Positions 1 through 5,529 of a stretch of DNA of 10,479 nt are shown piece after piece. Within the stretch, counting starts at the first letter, position 1. Each line of letters begins with the position of its first letter. The stretch spans positions 1-10,479 of the forward strand of contig JAEZVS010000001.1 of assembly GCA_023443145.1 (NCBI GenBank), given 5' to 3'. The position numbers were made by a program, and so were the translations under genes. This DNA is from Bacillota bacterium (lineage in GTDB: Bacteria > Bacillota > Peptococcia > Peptococcales > Peptococcaceae). A model generated the notes under the pieces. That model did no database searches, had not been told where the DNA came from, and worked only from the letters and a program-made list of their open reading frames with translations.

Positions 1-37
1 TGTCTCAGGTGCTCTGAAATCTGATTTTTAAATGATT

Positions 38-60
38 TTGTTTATCCTTTTTATAAACAA
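38..60. promoter_or_regulatory. Perfect 8-bp inverted repeat upstream of hydrogenase promoter (candidate operator)
   Basis: TTGTTTAT (38-45) and ATAAACAA (53-60) are perfect reverse complements around a 7-nt pyrimidine-rich spacer. The centre, position 49, lies about 62 bp upstream of the start point predicted from the -10 box at 99-104. Activators of the CRP/FNR class often bind at that distance. A palindromic redox-regulator site (Rex- or FNR-like) would suit a hydrogenase, but spacing and sequence match neither consensus exactly, so the regulator is unidentified. Confidence 0.5.
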
Positions 61-75
61 TATTCATTCAAATGG

Positions 76-104
76 TTGCAGAACCTTTCTCTGCCTTATA
101 TAAT
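76..104 (+). promoter_or_regulatory. Sigma-A type promoter of the hydrogenase gene
   Basis: TTGCAG (76-81) and a perfect TATAAT (99-104) are separated by 17 bp, close to the housekeeping consensus. Transcription should begin near 111, leaving a leader of about 100 nt before the chosen ATG at 210. Confidence 0.8.
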
Positions 105-112
105 GAGATTAA

Positions 113-126
113 GTGAGAACGCTCAC
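113..126 (+). promoter_or_regulatory. GTGAG/CTCAC inverted repeat at the 5' end of the hydrogenase transcript
   Basis: GTGAG (113-117) and CTCAC (122-126) pair around the 4-nt spacer AACG. The element covers about +3 to +16 of the predicted transcript. As DNA it could be a repressor operator that overlaps the start of transcription; its reverse complement contains TTGTGAGCG, reminiscent of LacI-family half-sites. As RNA it could be a stabilising 5' hairpin. The sequence does not decide between these. Confidence 0.4.
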
Positions 127-142
127 AATTGGAGGACGATAG

Positions 143-173
143 GCCATCGACGCCCGTTGCGTCAATACATGGC
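143..173 (+). promoter_or_regulatory. Two-tier hairpin in the hydrogenase 5' leader
   Basis: GCCAT (143-147) pairs with ATGGC (169-173). Nested inside, GACGC (149-153) pairs with GCGTC (159-163) around CCGTT, with an asymmetric internal loop (C148 against AATAC at 164-168). The structure sits between the transcript start and the ribosome binding site AAGGAGG at 198-204. I do not recognise a known riboswitch family. It may be a structured leader that influences translation or mRNA stability. Confidence 0.4.
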
Positions 174-209
174 TGCGTACAGCTTACCGATCTGCCCAAG
201 GAGGATGAC

Positions 210-1811
210 ATGAAAGAGATTTTTTCCGACGTCGTAACCCTTCGTCGGCGTGTCTTCAAGGAAGTGGCTCAATTGGCCTTTGAAGACGGCGATTTACACG
301 ATTTGCGCCGTGCGGTTTTTAATATTTTGCCCGGCGAAACCCCTCAGTATCGCGACAATATTTTTCGTGAACGAGCCATTACCGGCGAACGTCTTCGCCT
401 GGCATTGGGGCTTGACGTGCGCTCTGCCAGCGATATGGGCCCTTTAGACGACAACATCGATTTGGTTAATGTGGCCCACCGTGTGTACGAGCCGCCGCTT
501 GTGAACGTGATTTCGTTCGCTTGCCAGGCTTGCCCCACCAAAACGGTAACCGTCACCAACAATTGCCGCGCCTGCATCGGCCACCCCTGCGTCAATGTTT
601 GCCCCAAAAATGCAGTGCACTGGACCGCCACCGATGGCGCCCACATAGATGAAGACACCTGCATCCGTTGCGGCCGCTGCGCTCAGTTTTGCCCATACAG
701 CGCCATCATCACCTATGATCGCCCATGTGCCGCCAACTGCGGTGTGAAAGCCATCGACAGTGACGAGCACGGCCGTGCCAAAATTGATTACGACAGATGT
801 GTGTCCTGCGGCCGCTGCATCACTGAATGTCCCTTCGGCGCCATCAGCGACAAAGGTGAAATTTATCAGCTCATCCGCTCCATTCGTGAGAATGACAAAC
901 GCCATGTAGCCATCGTCGCCCCTTCCTTTGTGGGGCAATTCGGCGCGAATGTAAGCCCGGAGCAAGTCTTTGAAGGCATTCGTCTACTGGGCTTTGAGGA
1001 AGTCATGGAAGTGGGCTTGGGCGCCGACCTGACCACTTTGCAGGAAGCGGAAGAATTTGTACATGCCGTCCCGGACGAACTCCCCTTTATGGGCACCAGC
1101 TGCTGTAATTCCTGGTCTCTAATGATTGAAAAGTTTTTCCCCGACATCGCCCCCTATGTGTCCGATACGGCCACGCCCATGATCGAAACCGCCTATTACA
1201 TTAAAAAATGCAGTCAGAATGTAAAGGTGACGTTCATCGGCCCTTGTATTTCCAAAAAGCTGGAAGCCTTGCGCAGCTATGTGGCCGACTATGTGGATTT
1301 TGTCATCACCTTTGAAGAATTGGCGGCCATGTTTGATGCCAAAAATTTGGATTTGAGCATTCTGGAAGTGCCTCAAGAGCTGGATCATGCCTCTTTCACC
1401 GCCCGCGGCTATGCAGAAGCCGGCGGAGTGGCACAAGCAGTACTCGCCCTCATTAAAGAAAAATGGCCCGAAAAAGATGTGCAGCTGGAAGGCGCCGAAG
1501 GCCTGGCCAACTGCTTTAAACTCATGAAAGCCGCCCAAGCCGGAAGAAAAAACGGCATGCTCTTAGAAGGTATGGCCTGTGAGGGCGGTTGCATCGGCGG
1601 GCCCGGTACACTGGTCACCTTGCCTCGTGCGCAGAAAGCGCTCAACGCCTTTAAAAAGCGCAGCACTTTCCAAAGCCCATCTGAAAACGAACGTCTCGGG
1701 GATTTTGATGCAGGATGCATCCAACAGGAAAAAGATGCCATTGCCGCTAAAAAAGCCTTAGAACTCAACCAAGACATTTTAAAGGACGATAAAGAAGTCC
1801 ACCATGTCTAA
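210..1811 (+). CDS. Monomeric [FeFe] hydrogenase, group B type
   Basis: This 533-aa cytoplasmic iron-sulfur enzyme probably makes or oxidises H2 with ferredoxin as partner during fermentation. The ATG at 210 is chosen because AAGGAGG (198-204) lies 5 nt upstream; an in-frame TTG at 129 has no binding site. Residues 105-207 carry 16 cysteines, including CRACIGHPC at 119-127 and two CxxCxxCxxxCP ferredoxin motifs (151-161, 197-207), enough for up to four [4Fe-4S] clusters. The H-cluster motifs are intact: TSCCNSW (296-302; C298 is the expected proton-relay Cys and C299 a ligand), GPC with C346, and EGMACEGGC with C457 and C461. Asn300 stands where group A enzymes have Pro. The N-terminal organisation matches group B1/B3 models. 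No maturases (HydE, HydF, HydG) or diaphorase subunits are nearby. The gene stands alone between its own promoter and terminator. Confidence 0.9.
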   Translation: MKEIFSDVVTLRRRVFKEVAQLAFEDGDLHDLRRAVFNILPGETPQYRDNIFRERAITGERLRLALGLDVRSASDMGPLDDNIDLVNVAHRVYEPPLVNVISFACQACPTKTVTVTNNCRACIGHPCVNVCPKNAVHWTATDGAHIDEDTCIRCGRCAQFCPYSAIITYDRPCAANCGVKAIDSDEHGRAKIDYDRCVSCGRCITECPFGAISDKGEIYQLIRSIRENDKRHVAIVAPSFVGQFGANVSPEQVFEGIRLLGFEEVMEVGLGADLTTLQEAEEFVHAVPDELPFMGTSCCNSWSLMIEKFFPDIAPYVSDTATPMIETAYYIKKCSQNVKVTFIGPCISKKLEALRSYVADYVDFVITFEELAAMFDAKNLDLSILEVPQELDHASFTARGYAEAGGVAQAVLALIKEKWPEKDVQLEGAEGLANCFKLMKAAQAGRKNGMLLEGMACEGGCIGGPGTLVTLPRAQKALNAFKKRSTFQSPSENERLGDFDAGCIQQEKDAIAAKKALELNQDILKDDKEVHHV

Positions 1812-1814
1812 GAA

Positions 1815-1846
1815 AATGCCTGCAAGTTCCTTGCAGGCATTTTTTT
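1815..1846 (+). terminator. Rho-independent terminator after the hydrogenase gene
   Basis: An 11-bp perfect stem (1815-1825 with 1831-1841, core TGCCTGCAA) closes a 5-nt loop and runs into a T tract to 1846. It begins only 3 nt after the TAA stop. Confidence 0.93.
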
Positions 1847-1854
1847 ACACAGTA

Positions 1855-1884
1855 GAGACAACGAGGCCCTCTATAGGGTATAAT
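1855..1884 (+). promoter_or_regulatory. Promoter of the lipid kinase gene
   Basis: A perfect TATAAT at 1879-1884 is preceded, with 18 bp between, by GAGACA (1855-1860), which matches four of six -35 positions. It lies just after the upstream terminator and about 50 bp before the ATG at 1934. Confidence 0.65.
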
Positions 1885-1933
1885 AGAATTGTTCAATTAA
1901 TGTTTATTGCACGTTTACAGAAAGAATACGCCT

Positions 1934-2833
1934 ATGAAAGCAGCTATTTTAATCAATCCCGATTCCGGCAACGGCACAGCACCGGAAATGGCCACCATAC
2001 TGGCTCATCGTCTGAAAGAAAGATATACGCACATAGAGTCGGCAATCATTGACGACGACGGGCCTGTGGAACTGGCCAGACGCTTGGCTTTAGAAGGGGC
2101 GGACGATGTGTTTGTTATAGGCGGCGACGGCACCTTAAACGCAGTGGTGGAAGCCTTTGCCCCCTTAGAACGTCGCCCCACCATCGGTATGTTGCCCGGC
2201 GGCACCAACAACACCTTTGCCCGCCTTTTAGGCGCTCCTGCCGATCTGGCAGAAGCTGTTGCAACCATGCCTTTCAATAAACGAGCACATCTGGATATCG
2301 GTCAGTTGGGCGACACTTATTTTGCTTACTACCTGGCTTTCGGCAAACTTATTGAAGCCTCCATGAGCACCAGCAGTGAAGAAAAAGAGCTATTGGGCGT
2401 TCTGGCCTACGTAAAAAACATCTTGGCCAACATTCCCAGCGACGCCTGTATGCCTCTCAAAATCACCGTGGATGACGATGTATGGGAAGGTTCGGCCAGC
2501 CATGTATACGTCATCAACAGCACCATCTTTGGCAACCTTACTTTTTCGCAACTGCCGGGCGAACTCAACAACGGCATGGCCTACGTCTTTATTTTGCACG
2601 ATGCCTCTCTTCTATCCAAAGTTTCGGCCGCTGCTTCGGTACTGACCGGAAGTGCCGAGGAAAATCCCTATCTTCACACCATGTGTGGAAGCCGCATTCA
2701 TATTGAAGCCACTAACAACCAAACCGTCATCACCGATCAGGACGGTCAGCAAGGTCCTGCCCTTCCTGTGGACATCGTCATAAAAAAAGCCCACCAACCT
2801 TTCTTTGTCACCGACGATACGCCGCTATTATAA
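1934..2833 (+). CDS. Diacylglycerol kinase family lipid kinase (YegS/BmrU-like)
   Basis: This 299-aa protein belongs to the soluble DAGK catalytic-domain family, which phosphorylates diacylglycerol or related lipids with ATP at the inner face of the membrane. Family marks are NPDSG near residues 8-12, the nucleotide-binding GGDGT at 63-67 followed by LNAVVEAF, and LPGGTNNTFAR at 87-97. The C-terminal half (about 120-299) has the expected beta-rich layout and ends in a DGQQGPALPVDI segment, where relatives carry a DGE-type motif. The length is normal for the family (about 290-310 aa). The ATG at 1934 is preferred over the in-frame TTG at 1907 because the family N-terminus (KAAILINP) starts there, although the binding site is weak (AGAAAG). 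The gene is monocistronic between a promoter and a bidirectional terminator. Whether the substrate is diacylglycerol or another lipid cannot be told. Confidence 0.88.
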   Translation: MKAAILINPDSGNGTAPEMATILAHRLKERYTHIESAIIDDDGPVELARRLALEGADDVFVIGGDGTLNAVVEAFAPLERRPTIGMLPGGTNNTFARLLGAPADLAEAVATMPFNKRAHLDIGQLGDTYFAYYLAFGKLIEASMSTSSEEKELLGVLAYVKNILANIPSDACMPLKITVDDDVWEGSASHVYVINSTIFGNLTFSQLPGELNNGMAYVFILHDASLLSKVSAAASVLTGSAEENPYLHTMCGSRIHIEATNNQTVITDQDGQQGPALPVDIVIKKAHQPFFVTDDTPLL

Positions 2834-2836
2834 AAA

Positions 2837-2875
2837 AGCCTGAGCATTCCTCACCGGAAGATGCTCAGGCTTTTG
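2837..2875. terminator. Bidirectional terminator between lipid kinase and EamA transporter
   Basis: AGCCTGAGCAT (2837-2847) pairs perfectly with ATGCTCAGGCT (2861-2871). On the + strand it is followed by TTTT and a T-rich tail; on the - strand it is followed by a six-T run. It can therefore end both convergent transcripts. Confidence 0.92.
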
Positions 2876-2884
2876 CTTATTCTT

Positions 2885-3874
2885 TTATTTATGAAAAACA
2901 TGGTTCCGCAGCGCCAAACTGTGCGCCAAACGACCTCTTTTGGCAAAAAATCCCGCACTTTCCAAAACAATGACCACAGAACCTATGGCCACCACGACAA
3001 TACCTAAAATCGCCAGTGACGGCTGAGTTTCCGAAAGGAACCAGTAGGAAAGAATGGGCGAAAGCACCGGCTTGATGAAAAAAGCCAAGGAACCTACCAC
3101 GACGGAACCGTGTTCGATGGCCAGTGCGTGTGCAGCAAACCCCACTCCGGACACAAACACCGCAATGTAAATCAAAAGAGGCAGGCTTTCAAAAGTGACC
3201 CCTTGGATGATGGGAATATTTGCCCAGAGCGCCAGATTGTGAGAAGACAAGAAGGCCGACACTTGCGGGATGTGGGTGATGGCCACCAACACGAACAATT
3301 CGGCACTGCCAAAAAGAAACGTATAAGCCGTCGGCAAAATACCTCGATACAAACTTTGACGCTGATGGTATTTCACCGAATTGGAATACATGGCAAAAAA
3401 AAGAGCGCTTAACAAAGCCAGAGCGATGCCCACGGCAGAATCGCTCATTTTAAGAGGATTGATAATGAGCGCCAACCCTGCCAGACAGCATGTCAACCCC
3501 CAAGCAGTGGCGTGACCGATTTTCTGCTGCAAAATAAACGCCGCTAAAATAATGGCAAAAAAGGCGTTTCCGCTAAAGAGAACCGCCACCACACTGGCCT
3601 TACTGAATGTGAGAGAAAGCACATAAAGCGTCATGGCCAGCACCACGCACATAAAACCGGTCAAAGCAAAGGTTTGATAGTCTCGTTTTCCCAATAAAAT
3701 GGGCAGATGCCGATTTTGTCGATGGGCCAGCGGTAATAAAAGCAAGCCGCCGATGAAAAAACGCAGCAAGTTCAACTGAATGGGATGAAATACACCCCCA
3801 CTTAACTTAATGGCAATTTCCATAGAGCTGAAGAGTAATGCCGCCAGCAGCATAAACCCAATTCCTTTTCGCAT
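2885..3874 (-). CDS. EamA/DMT-family permease
   Basis: This 329-aa integral membrane protein has about ten hydrophobic helices (roughly residues 4-24, 34-51, 67-88, 95-113, 122-139, 148-166, 180-200, 232-252, 258-279, 286-305). They form two tandem EamA repeats, as in drug/metabolite transporters that export amino acids, nucleotide-related compounds or other small metabolites. The second repeat ends in the familiar pattern LSPILSYWFLSE at 271-282. The start is supported by AGGTGAGG just upstream. Its own promoter lies 50-80 bp upstream and it converges on the lipid kinase gene, so it is probably transcribed alone. A stretch rich in Arg and His (residues 312-329) forms the cytoplasmic tail. 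The substrate cannot be inferred from sequence or neighbours. Confidence 0.88.
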   Translation of the reverse strand: MRKGIGFMLLAALLFSSMEIAIKLSGGVFHPIQLNLLRFFIGGLLLLPLAHRQNRHLPILLGKRDYQTFALTGFMCVVLAMTLYVLSLTFSKASVVAVLFSGNAFFAIILAAFILQQKIGHATAWGLTCCLAGLALIINPLKMSDSAVGIALALLSALFFAMYSNSVKYHQRQSLYRGILPTAYTFLFGSAELFVLVAITHIPQVSAFLSSHNLALWANIPIIQGVTFESLPLLIYIAVFVSGVGFAAHALAIEHGSVVVGSLAFFIKPVLSPILSYWFLSETQPSLAILGIVVVAIGSVVIVLESAGFFAKRGRLAHSLALRNHVFHK

Positions 3875-3925
3875 TTCCTCACCTTCACATAAATATTTTC
3901 ACTTAGATATGATCGCTTTGCCTCT

Positions 3926-3954
3926 GTTATACACCCTTTTGCCTTTTTTGTCCA
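3926..3954 (-). promoter_or_regulatory. Promoter of the EamA transporter gene
   Basis: On the - strand TGGACA (3954-3949) and TATAAC (3931-3926) are separated by exactly 17 bp, a good sigma-A match. The predicted transcript has a leader of about 45 nt before the ATG at 3874. Confidence 0.75.
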
Positions 3955-4003
3955 GTTCGGATATTTTAAAATTTAACTAACTTATCTCTCTTATTTTTAT
4001 TTT

Positions 4004-4040
4004 TATGAGAAAGAAATAAGCATCTGCCTTTGTTCTCATA
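4004..4040. repeat. TATGAGAA/TTCTCATA inverted repeat in AT-rich intergenic DNA
   Basis: TATGAGAA (4004-4011) and TTCTCATA (4033-4040) are perfect reverse complements with 21 nt between them. No T tract follows on either strand, so it is a poor terminator. It lies 22 bp upstream of the -35 box of the small gene at 4128 and about 50-85 bp upstream of the EamA promoter on the other strand. It may be a regulator site shared by these divergent transcripts. The rest of 3955-4061 is AT-rich with no recognisable gene. Confidence 0.4.
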
Positions 4041-4061
4041 TGGAACAACGCGATAACTTGG

Positions 4062-4090
4062 TTGTAATTTTTTTAAAATTCTGTTATACT
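4062..4090 (+). promoter_or_regulatory. Promoter of the 26-codon small gene
   Basis: TTGTAA (4062-4067) and TATACT (4085-4090) are separated by 17 bp, with an A/T-rich spacer and upstream flank typical of strong Firmicute promoters. The predicted start is near 4097, 31 nt before the ATG at 4128. Confidence 0.75.
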
Positions 4091-4127
4091 AAACCTATAT
4101 AGCGTGGTGGAAGGAGGCGATCATTTT

Positions 4128-4208
4128 ATGAAAAGCCATCGCAAATGGGGCTGGGCCGCTATTTTTTGTATGCTCATGCTTCTTCTCACAGGATATGATC
4201 ACAAGTAA
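4128..4208 (+). CDS. Unrecognised 26-aa membrane or signal-peptide-like small protein
   Basis: This small ORF has full expression signals: a near-consensus promoter, AAGGAGG at 4111-4117 ten nt before the ATG, a TAA stop, and a dedicated terminator starting 7 nt later. The peptide begins MKSHRKWGW with four basic residues (K2, H4, R5, K6), continues with a hydrophobic core (about residues 9-21), and ends LLLTGYDHK. That is the layout of a lipoprotein signal peptide in which the lipobox Cys is Tyr23; LTGC would be a textbook lipobox and one base change (TGT to TAT) separates the two. It may be a small single-span membrane protein, a type I toxin-like peptide, a secreted or signalling peptide, or the remnant of a lipoprotein gene. 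The terminator right after the stop argues against a longer original gene. I recognise no family. Confidence 0.65.
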   Translation: MKSHRKWGWAAIFCMLMLLLTGYDHK

Positions 4209-4214
4209 GCCCAT

Positions 4215-4259
4215 AAAGACGTGCCCGACGCAGTGATGCGCATCCGGCACGTCTTTTTA
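4215..4259 (+). terminator. Terminator after the 26-codon gene
   Basis: AAAGACGTGCC (4215-4225) pairs with GGCACGTCTTT (4246-4256) and is followed by TTT. A second small stem, CGCA/TGCG (4229-4232 with 4237-4240), sits in the loop. On the - strand the T run is comparable but short, so it could also stop the opposing small ORFs. Confidence 0.85.
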
Positions 4260-4275
4260 CTTGTTTTCGTTTATG

Positions 4276-4383
4276 TCACATCCAGGCGGCACGCCAACAG
4301 ACACAAAATACAAACACTGCCAAAGCTGCCGCCGGAATAACCGACAAGCCGGGCACAATGAAAATGGTTTCATTCCTTCTCAC
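4276..4383 (-). CDS. Possible 35-aa single-span membrane protein
   Basis: A GTG-started ORF on the - strand encodes a peptide with a basic start (VRRNE) and one long hydrophobic segment (about residues 7-29, including VIPAAALAVFVFCVC), ending WRAAWM. Its GTG overlaps the TGA that closes the decayed frame at 4380-4653, the kind of junction seen in coupled genes. A weak AAGGA lies 11 nt upstream. It could be the distal gene of a small two-gene unit or the shifted C-terminal membrane segment of the broken gene. No family was recognised. Confidence 0.35.
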   Translation of the reverse strand: MRRNETIFIVPGLSVIPAAALAVFVFCVCWRAAWM

Positions 4384-4653
4384 ATCGTGCCGTTTCCTTG
4401 GAAACCTGTAAGATGATTAAGTGCATCCAACACATCTTTGCTGTCAATGGCGATGCGGCTGCTGTTGGCAGACTGGCGGTGGGGCTTAAACCAAACAGCC
4501 AATGGCTTTGGCGCATTTTACGAAACCAGTTTGGCAACAAACGGTATGAAACCTTCGGTTGTTTTCGAGGCATCCCCTTTAAAGTGCAGCCATACACCCG
4601 CACACACCGCATTGTTGCCAACCAATGTATAAAAACGCACCTATTTTTTTCAT
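4380..4653 (-). pseudogene. Probable decayed small gene of unknown family
   Basis: Read on the - strand, ATG at 4653 opens with MKKIGAFLYIG. Protein-like sequence continues only after a one-base frame shift near 4621-4626 (an extra base in GGTTGG), giving GNNAVCAGVWLHFKGDASK and then FIPFVAKLVS. An in-frame TAA (4520-4518) interrupts it. The same frame then runs on as NAPKPLAVWFKPHRQSANSS and ends with DALNHLTGFQGNGTM at a TGA (4382-4380). Restored, the product would be about 90 aa. Codon choice (GCC, GAC, AGC, GTG, TTG) resembles the neighbouring genes, which supports former coding. No promoter is obvious and the binding site is weak (AGAAG). Read strictly, only a 24-codon ORF ending in a cysteine cluster (CGVCGC) survives from the ATG. 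The family is not recognised. Confidence 0.45.
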
Positions 4654-4661
4654 ATCTTCTA

Positions 4662-4695
4662 TTGACAAATCAACGAAACATGATAACATGGTTTC
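4662..4695 (+). promoter_or_regulatory. Candidate promoter with overlapping inverted repeat upstream of trhA
   Basis: A perfect TTGACA (4662-4667) is followed after 16 bp by TAACAT (4684-4689), four of six matches to the -10 consensus. The imperfect inverted repeat GAAAC-ATG ... CATG-GTTTC (4675-4695) covers the -10 box and could be a repressor site. The leader to the ATG at 4766 would be about 70 nt. Confidence 0.5.
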
Positions 4696-4765
4696 AATTA
4701 CTAGATTTGAAAGTCTTTGAGATTTTCTTTTACTGTCAATCTCATGCCGTCAAGGAGGATGTCCA

Positions 4766-5410
4766 ATGGGTGTACAAAATACACGGCAGCAAATGATTTG
4801 GGAAGGATTTAATGCCACAAGCCATGGCATCGGTGTTGTCGTCGGGCTGGTGTTTTTATTGCTCTTTGCCGTACGCGGTTCCACCTCCGGCGCATCTCTT
4901 CTCTGGGGCAATCTGATTTACGTGATTGCTTTCATGCTCATGTTTCTGACCAGCACGCTTTACCATGCACTGCCTCCGGGAAAAACAAAAAAAGTGCTGC
5001 GCGTATTTGATCACAGTGCCATTTTCATTTTTATTGCCGGCACATACACCCCGGTGGCCCTTTATGTGTTGGATGGTTATGTGCGCCTTGTTTTTCTGGT
5101 GTTTGTTTGGCTGTTGGCATTGACAGGTGTTGGCTTTAAGATGGCCAGCCACGCCTCTTATGATCGACTTAAAAAGCTTTCGGTTTTTCTCTATTTGGCC
5201 ATGGGCTGGCTGGCACTTTTTTTCATTCGCCCGCTCGTCATGAACACCTCACTGATTTTTCTGACACTGGTGGTCACCGGCGGCGTTCTTTATTCGGTGG
5301 GCACCATCTTTTACCGCAAGAAAGCACCCTATAGCCACACCGTATGGCACATATTTGTGCTGACCGCTGCCCTTTGTCACCTGGTGGCTATTTACGGTTT
5401 TATGCGCTAA
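4766..5410 (+). CDS. trhA: Hemolysin III / TrhA family membrane protein (PAQR superfamily)
   Basis: This 214-aa protein has seven predicted membrane spans, as expected for the bacterial hemolysin III (YqfA/TrhA) branch of PAQR proteins. Conserved marks are EGFNATSHGIG at residues 13-23, STLYHAL at 63-69, DHSAIFIFIAGTYTP at 82-96 and HTVWHIF at 191-197. In PAQR structures the Ser, His and Asp of the first sites and the two His of the last form a Zn-binding, hydrolase-like centre; here these correspond to S63, H67, D82, H191 and H195. AAGGAGG (4752-4758) is 7 nt before the ATG, a strong start. In Bacillus-type bacteria relatives are linked to membrane lipid homeostasis, and a haemolytic role is not established for most. 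The gene appears monocistronic, with a candidate promoter at 4662-4689 and a compound terminator after it. Confidence 0.9.
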   Translation: MGVQNTRQQMIWEGFNATSHGIGVVVGLVFLLLFAVRGSTSGASLLWGNLIYVIAFMLMFLTSTLYHALPPGKTKKVLRVFDHSAIFIFIAGTYTPVALYVLDGYVRLVFLVFVWLLALTGVGFKMASHASYDRLKKLSVFLYLAMGWLALFFIRPLVMNTSLIFLTLVVTGGVLYSVGTIFYRKKAPYSHTVWHIFVLTAALCHLVAIYGFMR

Positions 5411-5441
5411 CCAATCATTTTATCTTTACGCTTGATATAAA

Positions 5442-5516
5442 AGAAAGCACGCATCGCTTTACAAAAATCGGATCACACATCCGATGATTGCAGTTGCAAC
5501 ACGTGCTTCTTTTTTC
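5442..5516. terminator. Compound bidirectional terminator between trhA and the SDR gene
   Basis: An outer stem AAGCACG/CGTGCTT (5445-5451 with 5502-5508) encloses two further perfect hairpins: ATCGGAT/ATCCGAT (5467-5473 with 5479-5485) and TTGCA/TGCAA (5488-5492 with 5495-5499). T runs follow on the + strand (5509-5515) and, after the outer stem, on the - strand. The branched form is larger than a plain terminator. Confidence 0.7.
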
Positions 5517-5529
5517 TGTTGCCGTGCTT

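Noticed and set aside
129..209. N-terminal extension of the hydrogenase from TTG at 129
   Set aside because: No ribosome binding site precedes 129. The extension would run through the leader hairpin, and AAGGAGG followed by ATG at 210 matches the family N-terminus.
444..965. 173-codon open frame opposite the hydrogenase gene
   Set aside because: Its low-complexity Ala/Gly/Val-rich product mirrors the hydrogenase codons, and it has no start signals. It is a shadow frame.
1907..1933. TTG start of the lipid kinase
   Set aside because: No binding site is present, and the conserved beta strand (KAAILINP) begins at the ATG at 1934.
4398..4796. 132-codon + strand open frame overlapping the start of trhA
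   Set aside because: It has a TTG start without a binding site, a Cys- and Arg-rich product with no domain logic, and a 31-bp overlap with the well-supported trhA start. The opposite strand shows better coding style.
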